Shown here: piece after piece, positions 7,938-16,258 of the stretch
Numbering within the stretch: the stretch's first letter is position 1
How the letters are laid out: every line of letters starts with the position of its first letter
Source of the DNA: CAXXOK01 sp963674895
GTDB lineage: Bacteria > Bacillota > Clostridia > Christensenellales > Aristaeellaceae
Direction of reading: 5' to 3'
Length of the DNA stretch: 64,000 nt
Assembly (NCBI GenBank): GCA_963674895.2
Contig: CAXXCY010000001.1
Span: 124,001 to 188,000 of the forward strand
The notes under the pieces: generated by a model
The model's database searches: none
The model's input: only the letters and a program-made list of their open reading frames with translations
What the model was told of the DNA's origin: nothing
Position numbers and translations under genes: made by a program

Positions 7938-8858
7938 TCATACCCCCCAGCCCAGATAAATCACCAGCAGCGCCTGCACGATCGCCAGCGCGATCGGCGC
8001 TTTGTAGAAGAACTTGATCACCTGGTCGATCTTAAACCGCCCCAGCGCCTGCGAGATCAACGACGCCAGTACGAACACCGCGACGTACTTGGCCGCGTAG
8101 CCGACGACCGTTACCGCGCCGCCCAGGAAGAGGTTCACGAACAGGCTGACTTCGATGAAGATGGAAAACTCGTGTAAAAGCATCAGCATTCCCAGCTGTT
8201 TCCCGCCGTATTCCACCATCGGGCCCGAGGCGATTTCCGCCGGTGCGATGAAGGTTTCAAAGGGCTTTTTGCCCAGCATCCCCAGCAGACAGATAAAGCC
8301 GACGACGGTGCCGATGGGCATTTTGACAAGGTTCCACGTCGCGAGCCCGGCCGTCTGCTGCACCGCCGCGAGCTCGGACACGGAGGCCGTGCCGTGGCCG
8401 AACACCATCGAGAGCACCACCACCAGGAACGGCACCTCGTACCCCACCATCTGCGTGAGCGCGCGCATGACGCCGATCCCGGCCAGCGGGTTGCCGCTGC
8501 CCACGGCGCTCATCGCCATGCCCAGCATCCCGACCGCGAACAGGTACACGTAGATAAAAACGTTGTCAAGCCCGGGGAACGCCGCGAACTGCATCACCGG
8601 CATAAACATCGCCGTACCCATGATGCCGCCCAGCGCCATCATCACGCCGAAGCTGTACACCCAGCCGTGGGTGATCCCCGTTTTGGTCAGGAGCTTGAAG
8701 ATATCGCGGAACTCCTGATAGAACTTCGGGCCGTAGCGTTTGTGAAAGCGCCCGACGATCTTGCGCGTGACGCCCGAGAGCGTCGTTTGCCAGACAAACG
8801 CGAACACCAGAATGAGGAACCCGGTCAGCGCCCCCATCAATACTTCGTTTATACTCAT
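7938..8858 (-). CDS. NuoH-like membrane anchor subunit
   Basis: About 306 residues with roughly eight hydrophobic helices and the NuoH/HycD-type loop RFHKRYGPKFYQEFRDIFKLLTK (about 30-52). This subunit anchors the peripheral arm to the membrane and carries the coupling channel entry. ATG 8858 was chosen because GGGGGAG lies upstream and it overlaps the stop of the preceding antiporter-like gene as ATGA. It corresponds to MbxM/MbhM of archaeal membrane complexes. Confidence 0.88.
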   Translation of the reverse strand: MSINEVLMGALTGFLILVFAFVWQTTLSGVTRKIVGRFHKRYGPKFYQEFRDIFKLLTKTGITHGWVYSFGVMMALGGIMGTAMFMPVMQFAAFPGLDNVFIYVYLFAVGMLGMAMSAVGSGNPLAGIGVMRALTQMVGYEVPFLVVVLSMVFGHGTASVSELAAVQQTAGLATWNLVKMPIGTVVGFICLLGMLGKKPFETFIAPAEIASGPMVEYGGKQLGMLMLLHEFSIFIEVSLFVNLFLGGAVTVVGYAAKYVAVFVLASLISQALGRFKIDQVIKFFYKAPIALAIVQALLVIYLGWGV

Positions 8859-10702
8859 AACGCACTCCCCCACAGCATGGCGACGATGACCGCCGCCGTC
8901 CAAAGCAGCACCGTGCCGGGTTTGAAGCTATAGAACGCATAGCTTGCGAAAGCCCCCAGCTCGCTGACCTTGTTGACGATGGAACGGTAGAAATTCTCCG
9001 TCCTGGGCGCTTTTTGGTACAGCCGTTCAAACGGCGCGTAGAAATCGGTCGCGTAATGCAAAAGCTCCGGCGTCCAGATAAACTCGGAAGCCGTGTACTG
9101 GTCCATCAGCGGCACCTTGCGCGATTTCGGGAACCGCAGGAAGATGATCATCGCGATCACAAACCCGAAGCCGAAGATCCCCGTAATCAGCGTCGGGTCA
9201 ATCGCCCCGTTGGAGGCGATGATCTTCGTGCCCTCCAGCGTCAGCCCCTCCAGGCCCACGGAGGTCTGGATGCCGCTGATGACGCTGAGCGCGATATTGG
9301 GGAACACGCCGAACAGCACCGATGCCAGCGAAAGCACGACCATGGGGATCATCATCAGGGGCGGGGCTTCCTTCACGTCCATATGCCTGGTGGAAAGCTG
9401 CCCGAGGAACACCGCCGACAGCGGGCGGAACACATACAGGAACGAGCCAATGGACCCGAAGAACGCGGCCGCCGCGATAAACGCCATGCCGTTTTTCATC
9501 ATCGACTGGAACAGCATCCATTTGGAAATGAAGCCGGCCATCGGCGGGATGCCCGCCATGGAGATGATCGCAATCAGGTATACCAGATAGGTCAGCGGCA
9601 TCCGGTGGATCAGGCCGCCGAGCTCGTTCATCTTGGTGGTGCCCGTCCGGTGCACCACTGCCGCCGCCGCGAGGAACGCCGCCGCCGAGGCGATGGCGTG
9701 CGCCAGGATATGCATCAGCGCGCCGCCGGTGCTCAGTCCCCCCGCCATCGCGAGCCCGATGACGATATACCCGCCGTTTGCGACCGACGAATACGCGATA
9801 AGCTTTTTGAAGTCGTTCTGGCTGATCGCCATCAGCGTGCCCACCACGATGCTGATTGCGCCCAGCACCGCCAGCACGTAGTTGGGCAAGGGCATGGCGA
9901 GCTGCCTGCCCAGAAACTCGATATGATTCGCAAACGCCTTGTACGAGGGCATCACCGCCACGATGAGGAACGTGGCGAACCCGCCCGCCTTCACCAAACC
10001 GCCCGAAAGGATGGGCGAGAAGGTGTCCGGCGCGTTTCCGTGCGCCTGGGGAAGCCAGATGTGGAACGGGAACACGCCGATTTTAATCAGCCCGGCAATC
10101 CCGATCGTGATGAACGCGACGAGGGCCGCCGTCGGGTCGCCCGCCGCCTGATGAAGCACGCCCGCGATCTCAAACGAGCCGAACCTGCCGTACAGGAACA
10201 GGATGCCGTAGAGCATCGACAGCGAGCCGAACGCGGAAAACGCGTAGTAGACGACCGACGCCTTTCTGGATTTGCCAAACGGAATGATGAACATCGACGC
10301 CCATACGATCGTCTCCCAGAAGATGAACAGCGTGATGAAATCCCTGGCCGAGAACGCGCCGATGGTCCCGGTCAGCGCGAGCATATACAGGAGGTTGTAG
10401 GCCGCGGGATGAATGATCTTCTTCATCCAGAAAATGTTGAAGAAGGAAACGCACGCGAACACCCCCAGCATGATCACCGAGAAGAACCAGCCGTACTGGG
10501 TCAGCGTGAATTCCATAAAGGAGATACTCGTTGTGGCCCCGATATCGCCCCTGAGCAGGAACATCGCCGCGAACGCCGCGGCCGAGCCGACCACCGTAAT
10601 CCACGCGCCCAGGCTTCTGTTGAGCTTCGTGAGGATATAGGCCAGTACGGAGGCTGCAAACAGGCCCGCGATCACAAGGCTTACGCTGAATTGAATACTC
10701 AT
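8855..10702 (-). CDS. Large antiporter-like subunit (NuoL/N, MrpD family), MbxH-like
   Basis: A 615-residue polytopic membrane protein with about 14 helices and the proton-channel family core: FWETIVWAS (about 128-136), KIGVFPFHIWLPQAHGNAP (about 207-225) and LIAYSSVANGGYI (about 313-325). The conserved glutamate and lysines of the antiporter fold are present. It is the second such subunit in the operon and extends past the usual core. It probably bridges the Mrp module and the NuoH-like anchor. Its ATG directly follows the stop of the MrpD-like gene, with GGGGGG upstream. Confidence 0.9.
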   Translation of the reverse strand: MSIQFSVSLVIAGLFAASVLAYILTKLNRSLGAWITVVGSAAAFAAMFLLRGDIGATTSISFMEFTLTQYGWFFSVIMLGVFACVSFFNIFWMKKIIHPAAYNLLYMLALTGTIGAFSARDFITLFIFWETIVWASMFIIPFGKSRKASVVYYAFSAFGSLSMLYGILFLYGRFGSFEIAGVLHQAAGDPTAALVAFITIGIAGLIKIGVFPFHIWLPQAHGNAPDTFSPILSGGLVKAGGFATFLIVAVMPSYKAFANHIEFLGRQLAMPLPNYVLAVLGAISIVVGTLMAISQNDFKKLIAYSSVANGGYIVIGLAMAGGLSTGGALMHILAHAIASAAAFLAAAAVVHRTGTTKMNELGGLIHRMPLTYLVYLIAIISMAGIPPMAGFISKWMLFQSMMKNGMAFIAAAAFFGSIGSFLYVFRPLSAVFLGQLSTRHMDVKEAPPLMMIPMVVLSLASVLFGVFPNIALSVISGIQTSVGLEGLTLEGTKIIASNGAIDPTLITGIFGFGFVIAMIIFLRFPKSRKVPLMDQYTASEFIWTPELLHYATDFYAPFERLYQKAPRTENFYRSIVNKVSELGAFASYAFYSFKPGTVLLWTAAVIVAMLWGSAL

Positions 10703-12157
10703 TTACATCCCCCCGATCAGCTGTTTTGCAAAGGTTGGAAAGTCCACGGAGAAAAAGTCCCTGATGTTGAGGATGGGCAGGATACCCAGCGCGAGCAGCA
10801 AAACCGCCGCCACAACCGATACGACGCCGATCTTTGCGCAGCCGCCCAGGGCGTAGTCCTTCAGCTTGTCTTTCACCGAAAGCTCGCCCTCCTCGCCCGT
10901 ATTCCAGAAATTCACCAAAATCCGCACGAAGTACGCGCCCTCCACGACCGCCACCAGCAGAATAATCAGCGGCAGCCAGACGTTGCCCGCGGCAAACAGC
11001 GCGACCAGCGCGTTGAGCTTGCCCACAAACCCGAAGAACAGCGGCAGGCCGATCAGGGACATGGCGGCGACCGTAAAGCCGATCCCCAGGCCCTTGTACC
11101 GGATGAAGATGCCCTTGAGGTCTTTGATATCGTCAGTTCCCAGCTCGCGCGCCATTTTGCCCGCGATGGTAAACAGGATCAGCTTGCTGACGACGTTGTT
11201 CGTGAGAACCAGCACGGCCGGCACCGTCAGCCCGTAGAGGAATAACAGCACCACCAGCCCGGACTGCGCGACCGACGAGAACAAAAGGATTTCCCTGAGG
11301 TTCGTTTTGGAAAAGGCGGACGCTTCCGCGAATACCAGCGTTCCCACGGCGACCGCCGTAAAGCCGATCAGCACCGAGCCGCTCATCATGAACACCGTGC
11401 CCATCAGCCTGCCGACCACCAGCAGCACCGCGAGCGCGTATCCCGAAACGATCAGCGCGCCGACCAGCGCGTTCGCTTGTTTCAGCACGCCCTTCACCCA
11501 TCCGCCGAACGGCATGAGCTTGGCTTCCACCGAAATCCCCGCGAACATCAGGATCATCGGCAGCATCAGCGCGTTTTCCTTCACCGCCGAGGGCTGGCCC
11601 AGCTTTTCCTGCATGTCGAACATGTTCAGCGTCCCGAAGATATTGTACAGGATGATCATACCGAACAGGAACAGCCCCGATCCAAGCGTCCCCAGCACCA
11701 GGTAATTGAAGCTTTGCTTGTAGCCCTTGTCCATGGCTGTGAAGATGTACGCCGCGATGGCCGCGATCTCCATGAACACGAAGAGGTTGAACAGGTCCCC
11801 CGTCAAAATCATGCCGTTGAGCGCGGCGAGGGATACGGCAAATACCGTCGCATGGTGCTTGACGAGATTGGAAGACATGAACAGGATCAGCGCGAAGACG
11901 ACGTTTAAGAGCACGACGCCGACCAGCGAGTAATCGTCCAGCACCAGGCTGATGCCGAACGGGGGCCGGAATCCGCCCAGCTCGATGATCCTTTTCCCTT
12001 CGTACGTCGCCGCGATAAACACGGCCGCCGCGGCGTTGAAGACGGCGGCAATCCCCAGCAGCGCCCTGTCGGCCTTTTTGAAGATCACGGCGACGAACGC
12101 GAATAAGAGCGGGATTGCGATCAGGAGGACCGGATTATTCAAAAGTTCGTTAAGCAT
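10703..12157 (-). CDS. mrpD: MrpD-like antiporter subunit
   Basis: A 484-residue polytopic membrane protein of the MrpD/NuoN family with FNLFVFMEIAAIAAY (about 126-140), KLMPFGGWVKGVLKQAN (about 214-230) and FSSVAQSG (about 291-298). It starts inside the end of mrpC (8-base overlap). In Mrp antiporters this subunit carries a proton path and exchanges Na+ for H+ with the other Mrp proteins. Here it likely couples ferredoxin-driven electron flow to Na+ export; the coupling ion is inferred from family. Confidence 0.9.
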   Translation of the reverse strand: MLNELLNNPVLLIAIPLLFAFVAVIFKKADRALLGIAAVFNAAAAVFIAATYEGKRIIELGGFRPPFGISLVLDDYSLVGVVLLNVVFALILFMSSNLVKHHATVFAVSLAALNGMILTGDLFNLFVFMEIAAIAAYIFTAMDKGYKQSFNYLVLGTLGSGLFLFGMIILYNIFGTLNMFDMQEKLGQPSAVKENALMLPMILMFAGISVEAKLMPFGGWVKGVLKQANALVGALIVSGYALAVLLVVGRLMGTVFMMSGSVLIGFTAVAVGTLVFAEASAFSKTNLREILLFSSVAQSGLVVLLFLYGLTVPAVLVLTNNVVSKLILFTIAGKMARELGTDDIKDLKGIFIRYKGLGIGFTVAAMSLIGLPLFFGFVGKLNALVALFAAGNVWLPLIILLVAVVEGAYFVRILVNFWNTGEEGELSVKDKLKDYALGGCAKIGVVSVVAAVLLLALGILPILNIRDFFSVDFPTFAKQLIGGM

Positions 12158-12494
12158 TATCTTCGCCCTCCATTTCGTCCAGATTATAGGTGCCGTAGCG
12201 GTTGTGCAGCTTCCGCGCGAACGCGAGCGCCAGCGCCGTCACGCCTACGCCGATGACGATGGACGTAAGCACCAGCGCCTGGGGCAGCGGGTCCACATAC
12301 AAAAGCGCGGATGTGTTGTTCTGCGACGTCAAGATCGGCGCGATGCCGCCCTGTACATAGCCCACCGAGATGATAAACACATTGATGCCGATTTCGAAAA
12401 TATTCAGCGATACGATCAGCTTGATCACGTTTTTCTGTGTCAGAAGGCCGTATACCCCGACCAGCATCAGCGCGATTGAGAAATACTGTATCAT
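12150..12494 (-). CDS. mrpC: MrpC/NuoK-like subunit
   Basis: A 114-residue membrane protein with three hydrophobic helices, like MrpC and NuoK. The run NVIKLIVSLNIFEIGINVFI (about 21-40) carries the family glutamate in the second helix, and DPLPQALVLTSIVIG (about 67-81) is diagnostic for the MrpC/MnhC group. The ATG overlaps the stop of the MrpB-like gene as ATGA. Confidence 0.92.
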   Translation of the reverse strand: MIQYFSIALMLVGVYGLLTQKNVIKLIVSLNIFEIGINVFIISVGYVQGGIAPILTSQNNTSALLYVDPLPQALVLTSIVIGVGVTALALAFARKLHNRYGTYNLDEMEGEDNA

Positions 12495-13324
12495 TGCGCT
12501 TCCTCCTCTGTGGCAAAGCCCGCGATCACGCCCGCGATTTCGCTGCCGACCTTCAGCCCGATCAGCAGGTACACGATCGGCACGATGCCGGCGCTGATCA
12601 GGTCGCCGACGACGCCCGTGGGCAGGAAGTTATACAGGAAGTACCCGCCCAGCGCCAGCCCCAGCAGGCCCGCGATCACATACAGCGAACCGGCGACGCC
12701 CTCCGCAATTTTGAAGGCCTTGACCTTTGCCTGGAATTCGTTGTCCGAAACGTAGAGCAGCAGAACGGCGGCGGCGAGGATGCTCCCGCCGGGGAAGCCT
12801 CCGCCGGGCGTCAGATGCCCGTGCGTGAACAGATACACGCCGAAGATCACCATGATCCCGAATACGATCCGGGCGCCCTGTTGCAGGATAAAGCTCGGCG
12901 CATACGCCGCCCCCTGCCGTTTGCGCCTGCCCGAGAGCAGCAGCCCCACGCCCAGGGCCGAGACAAACAGCACCGTAACCTCGCCCAGCGTATCAAACGA
13001 GCGGTAGTTCACCACGACGGACGTCACCATGTTAGCCGAGCCCGTTTCGGCGTCCCTGGTTTCGCCGAACACAACGGCGGCGGGCTGTGCCTCGGCGGCC
13101 GCGTCCGTTCCGGCCTGCGCGTCGTCCGCGGCCATCACCGCCGCGTCGCCCACCGGGGCGTCCGCCGTAACGTTTTTATCCACGTAGCTTTGCGATACGC
13201 GTTCATGAAGGTCTGCGCTGCCGTACGGACGGAACTGCAGGGGTGAATCGGCAGCGAAGTAGAGCGCCGTAAAGATGAACACACCCATCGCCGCGATCAG
13301 GAGTATGGATACGACCTGTTTCAT
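12491..13324 (-). CDS. mrpB: MbhE-MrpB fusion-like membrane subunit
   Basis: A 277-residue protein combining two parts. Residues 1-130 hold an N-terminal helix, an Ala/Asp-rich loop and the segment VVVNYRSFDTLGEVTVLFVSALG typical of MbhE and the MrpA tail. Residues about 140-277 are MrpB, with the signature FTHGHLTPGGGFPGG. In classical Mrp these pieces belong to MrpA and MrpB; archaeal Mbh/Mbx complexes split MrpA in a similar way. The long polar loop (about residues 40-95) is probably extracytoplasmic. Confidence 0.85.
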   Translation of the reverse strand: MKQVVSILLIAAMGVFIFTALYFAADSPLQFRPYGSADLHERVSQSYVDKNVTADAPVGDAAVMAADDAQAGTDAAAEAQPAAVVFGETRDAETGSANMVTSVVVNYRSFDTLGEVTVLFVSALGVGLLLSGRRKRQGAAYAPSFILQQGARIVFGIMVIFGVYLFTHGHLTPGGGFPGGSILAAAVLLLYVSDNEFQAKVKAFKIAEGVAGSLYVIAGLLGLALGGYFLYNFLPTGVVGDLISAGIVPIVYLLIGLKVGSEIAGVIAGFATEEEAQ

Positions 13325-13575
13325 GCGTCCTCACCTTCATTCTTCTTGTTAAAAAGCGTGAATAGGAACAAAACGGTTACCAGGCCCGAGCCGATCACGG
13401 CTTCGGTGATCGCGACGTCCGGCGCGCGCATGATGACGAACGCCACCACGGCCAGCATGCTGAGCGCGGACAGGAGGATGACGGATGTGACCTTCTTTTT
13501 GGCAAGGATCGCGACGACGGCCAAAACGACCATGACCGCGCCCAGCGCGAGTTCCAGAATGTCCATAACGCTCAC
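13321..13575 (-). CDS. MbhD-like DUF4040 membrane subunit
   Basis: A small protein of about 84 residues with three helices and the DUF4040 signature RAPDVAITEAVIGSGLVT. This is the MrpA C-terminal/MbhD element found in Mrp-linked membrane complexes. The start is uncertain: a GTG at 13575 has GGCGG at good spacing and follows the MrpG stop; a GTG at 13584 and an ATG at 13566 are alternatives. The 3' end overlaps the next gene by 4 bases. Confidence 0.8.
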   Translation of the reverse strand: MSVMDILELALGAVMVVLAVVAILAKKKVTSVILLSALSMLAVVAFVIMRAPDVAITEAVIGSGLVTVLFLFTLFNKKNEGEDA

Positions 13576-13576
13576 G

Positions 13577-13882
13577 TTATTCACCCGCCTTTCCGTCTTC
13601 CTTGACGTACTGCTTCACGTTTTTTTTGTAGGCCGCGCGGGCGAGCGCCGAGCTGCCCACGGGGTTGGTGACCGCGATAAACACAATAATCAGGACCGCC
13701 TTCACAAGCCATCCGGGGTTGGCGATCCCCACGCCCAGCAGCAGCGCGAACGCGCCCAGCGTCGTTGCCTTCGTGCCTGCCTGGATTCTGTTGAACACGT
13801 CGGGCATGCGGAACACGCCGAAGCCGCCCAGCGCCAGAAACACGCCGCCCAATACCATCAGGATATACGCTGCAACTATCAT
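13577..13882 (-). CDS. mrpG: MrpG-like antiporter subunit
   Basis: A 101-residue protein with three helices. GVFRMPDVFNRIQAGTKATTLGAFALLLG (positions about 22-50, quoted only as the family's GxxRxPDxxxRxHA-like motif) is diagnostic for MrpG/PhaG. It is needed for assembly of the Mrp antiporter. The ATG overlaps the mrpF stop as ATGA. Confidence 0.9.
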   Translation of the reverse strand: MIVAAYILMVLGGVFLALGGFGVFRMPDVFNRIQAGTKATTLGAFALLLGVGIANPGWLVKAVLIIVFIAVTNPVGSSALARAAYKKNVKQYVKEDGKAGE

Positions 13883-14133
13883 TTTCCGCCCTCCAAGAAT
13901 CTCGCGAACACCACGGTTTCCACAAACGACAGGATGCCGTAGGCCAGCGCAATGTCCAAATACAGGGAGTTTTTCAGCACGAAGGCCAGGAACCCGATCA
14001 GCGCGGTAATGATGATATTCAGCGTGTCCAGGCCTACGACGCGGTCAAACGAAGTGGGACCGGCCAGCAGCCGGATCAGCGCAAAGAGCACGCCGACGCC
14101 GATCAGCGAGAAGACGATAATATTCCCAATCAT
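13879..14133 (-). CDS. mrpF: MrpF-like antiporter subunit
   Basis: An 84-residue protein with three helices and the MrpF pattern RLLAGPTSFDRVVGLDTL (about 22-39). It is a structural subunit of the Mrp Na+/H+ antiporter. Start and stop overlap its neighbours mrpE and mrpG by 4 bases each, which suggests tight translational coupling. Confidence 0.92.
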   Translation of the reverse strand: MIGNIIVFSLIGVGVLFALIRLLAGPTSFDRVVGLDTLNIIITALIGFLAFVLKNSLYLDIALAYGILSFVETVVFARFLEGGK

Positions 14134-14615
14134 TTCGCCATACCCCCCAATATGTTTTCAAAATCCTGCGAAATGGCGTTTTTATAATCCTCTCCGGTTT
14201 CGCCCTGCGCGTTCACCCAATGCACCAGCACCCCGTCGTCCTCCACGTCAAGGGAAAGCGTTCCCGGCGTCAGGGTGATGGAATTGGCCAGCACCAGCTT
14301 CATAAAGTTGCCCTTCAGGCTCGTCGGCACCTTCACGATCCGCGGGTTGATGGGCAGCTTGGGACTTAATACCCGGTAGGCCATATCGAAATTCGCCAGC
14401 ACCAGCTTGTAGATAAATACCGGAATGTAGATGAAAATAAACTTGAAAAGCCCGGCCGCCGCGGAAAACCCGAACGAGTAGTTGACATAGCGGGAAACGA
14501 TGAACGACAGAATCAGCGCCGCGGCGCCGCCCAGCAGCACCTCGTACAGCTCAAATCCCGCGATCAGCACCCAGACAAGCCACAGGACGGCAAAGGTTGA
14601 AATCCATTTTTTCAT
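14130..14615 (-). CDS. mrpE: MrpE-like antiporter subunit
   Basis: A 161-residue protein with N-terminal hydrophobic helices, the sequence NFDMAYRVLSPKLPINP and a cytosolic tail with LANSITLTPGTLSLDVEDD, the classical MrpE signature. GAAGGAAGAG lies before the ATG. It is the first structural gene of the complex, 33 bases downstream of the ArsR-type regulator gene, so the regulator and complex are expected on one transcript. Confidence 0.92.
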   Translation of the reverse strand: MKKWISTFAVLWLVWVLIAGFELYEVLLGGAAALILSFIVSRYVNYSFGFSAAAGLFKFIFIYIPVFIYKLVLANFDMAYRVLSPKLPINPRIVKVPTSLKGNFMKLVLANSITLTPGTLSLDVEDDGVLVHWVNAQGETGEDYKNAISQDFENILGGMAK

Positions 14616-14648
14616 TGCTTCTCTTCCTTCTTCATTGCACTTTGCACT

Positions 14649-14945
14649 TTAGTCGAGTAGAAAGCCGACGATTTTTTTTACGTCCTCGTTTGTTACGAAG
14701 TAGCGTACTTCCAGGCCGTTGCGCACGCCCGTGACGATTTCCGCGCTTTTGAGTTTCGCCAGGTGCTGGGATACGGTGGATTGGGGCATGTTCAGGCAGC
14801 CCTGAATCTTGCCGACGTTGCAGCCCGGGTCGTTGAGCAGGCCCTTGATGATGCAAAGCCGGACAGGGTGTGATATCACCTTGAGGAGATCCGCTTTCTT
14901 CGTGATCTGCAAAAGCCTTTCCTTTGCGTCCTTGATGGATAACAC
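14649..14945 (-). CDS. ArsR-family repressor leading the Mbx-Mrp operon
   Basis: A 98-residue winged-helix protein. ISHPVRLCIIKGLL (24-37) is the ArsR helix-2 pattern, and NMPQSTVSQHLAKLKSAEIV (52-71) is the recognition helix and turn. Three cysteines (C31, C42, C50) lie around the second and third helices, where metal or thiol sensing is seen in relatives; the usual CxC pair is absent. The gene is the first of the operon and a near-ideal operator fills its promoter spacer, so autoregulation is likely. Sensing of redox state would fit the enzyme's job but is inferred. Confidence 0.85.
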   Translation of the reverse strand: MLSIKDAKERLLQITKKADLLKVISHPVRLCIIKGLLNDPGCNVGKIQGCLNMPQSTVSQHLAKLKSAEIVTGVRNGLEVRYFVTNEDVKKIVGFLLD

Positions 14946-14978
14946 CTCTTTACGGTCAAGATTGTTAAAATATTAATT

Positions 14979-14993
14979 AGCTGCCGCGCAGCT
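14979..14993 (-). other. Small inverted repeat in the operon leader
   Basis: AGCTGC-GCG-GCAGCT (on the minus strand) forms a 6-bp stem with a 3-base loop in the 5' leader of the ArsR-Mrp-Mbx transcript, between promoter and start codon. It could be a leader hairpin or a second weak site. No further structure is evident. Confidence 0.4.
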
Positions 14994-15014
14994 GTGCTAA
15001 CCCTTTATATCCGT

Positions 15015-15043
15015 ATATTACAATATTGCGATATTGTTGTCAA
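15015..15043 (-). promoter_or_regulatory. Promoter with embedded operator for the ArsR-Mrp-Mbx operon
   Basis: Minus strand: TTGACA (15038-15043), 17-base spacer, TAATAT (15015-15020). A dyad ACAATAT-CGCA-ATATTGT (15020-15037) fills the spacer exactly. This is the standard geometry for repression by an ArsR-type dimer. The start of transcription would be near 15008. Confidence 0.8.
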
Positions 15044-15405
15044 TGTTAAATTCAAGAATATTTCGCATGCTAAAAACCGCGTGAAGCGGCGCTGGAGGAT
15101 AAACTTCCCCCGCCTTTTTTCGCGGCGATTCGCCGGCCGTGATCAGACAAGTATGCGCCTTACCTTACACACAGCGGATAACGGCCATATGCCGCGCACG
15201 ATAAACGCTTTTGGGTGCAGCCGTTGTCCGCTCGGTGCGCGCATTTATTGCACGCGGCCTGCTATCGGCCGTATTGCGCGCAGTGATAAGCTTTTCCCAA
15301 TGAATAAGCGGCCGGACGCCGGCCGCTTATCCCGCAATATGAATATTTTGCATTGCCCTCAGCCGGGCTTCCGCCGCGCTGCGGGCGCAAGGAACTTCTT
15401 TCCGG
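15044..15405. other. Intergenic region without a recognisable gene
   Basis: About 360 bases between the Mbx promoter and the SGNH hydrolase gene. It is rich in short GC-containing repeats. The only clear element is a perfect 12-bp hairpin at 15304-15330 (ATAAGCGGCCGG, loop ACG), probably the end of the SGNH hydrolase transcript although it lacks a T-run. No convincing coding frame is seen. Confidence 0.5.
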
Positions 15406-16095
15406 TTATACGCAGCCGGGTATCAGCCGTATCCTGCGCAGCAGGTAGTCCCCGAGATAACGGTACCCTTCGTCCATCAGATGCATACCGTCCCGGCAGA
15501 TCAGGGAGGGGTACTCCTTATTGGCAAGCATCGCATCACGCAGGTCCAGAAGCGGCGTTTTCATCTTCGCGGCCACCTTGCGCACGGCGTTTGCGTAGCG
15601 CTCCTGCCAGCCGTAGATATTCTGCACCTCGCCGATCGCCTGCAGGATCGCCTCGCCGTTCAGCCCCTGCGACACCCAGTGGAAAAACTTTTCCGCGTGC
15701 AGCGGCAGCGGGGTGATGAGCATGGGTTTCATGCCTTCGCTCTCAATTTTCTGTATAAATTCCTCCAGCTTGTCTTCAAACACCGAAAGCTCCACCTTGG
15801 GAACGGGCTGCTCATCGGGATTTTCGGCAACCTTTGCCCAATCCATATTGCAGTCGTTGCCGCCGTATTCCAAAACGCACAGCGCGCCTTCCACCGGCCG
15901 GGAAGCTTCAAACCGTTCCAGCCCGTCCAGCACCGTGGCGCCCATCTTGGAGTTGTTGACCACCTTGCAGTTGATTCCTTCGGCGATCCGCTTGGGGCAC
16001 CTCTCCTTGGAAATGACGTAGCGCTGCCTTTGCTCGTCGTAGGTAATGCCGACCGCGATGGAATCTCCCCACACCTGGATTTCAGAAGCAAACAT
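15406..16095 (-). CDS. SGNH/GDSL-family hydrolase
   Basis: A 229-residue cytosolic protein (no signal peptide). Block I is WGDSIAVG with the nucleophile serine at residue 12, block III is YGGNDC (about 77-82), and block V is DGMHLMDEGY near the C-terminus with Asp and His. This is the SGNH esterase/lipase set. The substrate is unknown; acyl- or acetyl-esterase activity on a sugar is common in the family. AAGGATG precedes the ATG, and a TTGACA-17-TAACCT promoter lies upstream. It is monocistronic. Confidence 0.85.
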   Translation of the reverse strand: MFASEIQVWGDSIAVGITYDEQRQRYVISKERCPKRIAEGINCKVVNNSKMGATVLDGLERFEASRPVEGALCVLEYGGNDCNMDWAKVAENPDEQPVPKVELSVFEDKLEEFIQKIESEGMKPMLITPLPLHAEKFFHWVSQGLNGEAILQAIGEVQNIYGWQERYANAVRKVAAKMKTPLLDLRDAMLANKEYPSLICRDGMHLMDEGYRYLGDYLLRRIRLIPGCV

Positions 16096-16129
16096 AGACG
16101 CACATCCTTATTATCTAGTATCCATTACC

Positions 16130-16158
16130 AGGTTACGACACATTACAGCTTTTGTCAA
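16130..16158 (-). promoter_or_regulatory. Promoter of the SGNH hydrolase gene
   Basis: Minus strand TTGACA (16153-16158), 17-base spacer, TAACCT (16130-16135); about 30 bases from the expected start of transcription to the ATG. Confidence 0.65.
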
Positions 16159-16175
16159 GTAATATTTACTATCGC

Positions 16176-16204
16176 TTGCTGGGTTTTACAATATGTGTTA
16201 TACT
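16176..16204 (+). promoter_or_regulatory. Promoter of the DUF1836 gene
   Basis: TTGCTG (16176-16181), 17-base spacer, TATACT (16199-16204), then a leader of about 48 bases to the ATG at 16259. It lies back to back with the SGNH hydrolase promoter. Confidence 0.65.
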
Positions 16205-16258
16205 GTTCCTGATAATACGATACAAAATCATGGCAGACAATCGTCGCGGAGGTACGGC

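Noticed and set aside
9014..11245. Very long open frame on the plus strand opposite the antiporter genes
   Set aside because: It is rich in Arg, His and Asp, lacks domain signatures and mirrors the GC-rich codons of the real membrane-protein genes on the other strand.
15044..15405. CRISPR-like or direct-repeat array in the GC-rich intergenic region
   Set aside because: Repeats are short, imperfect and irregularly spaced; no conserved repeat-spacer pattern is seen here or elsewhere in the window.
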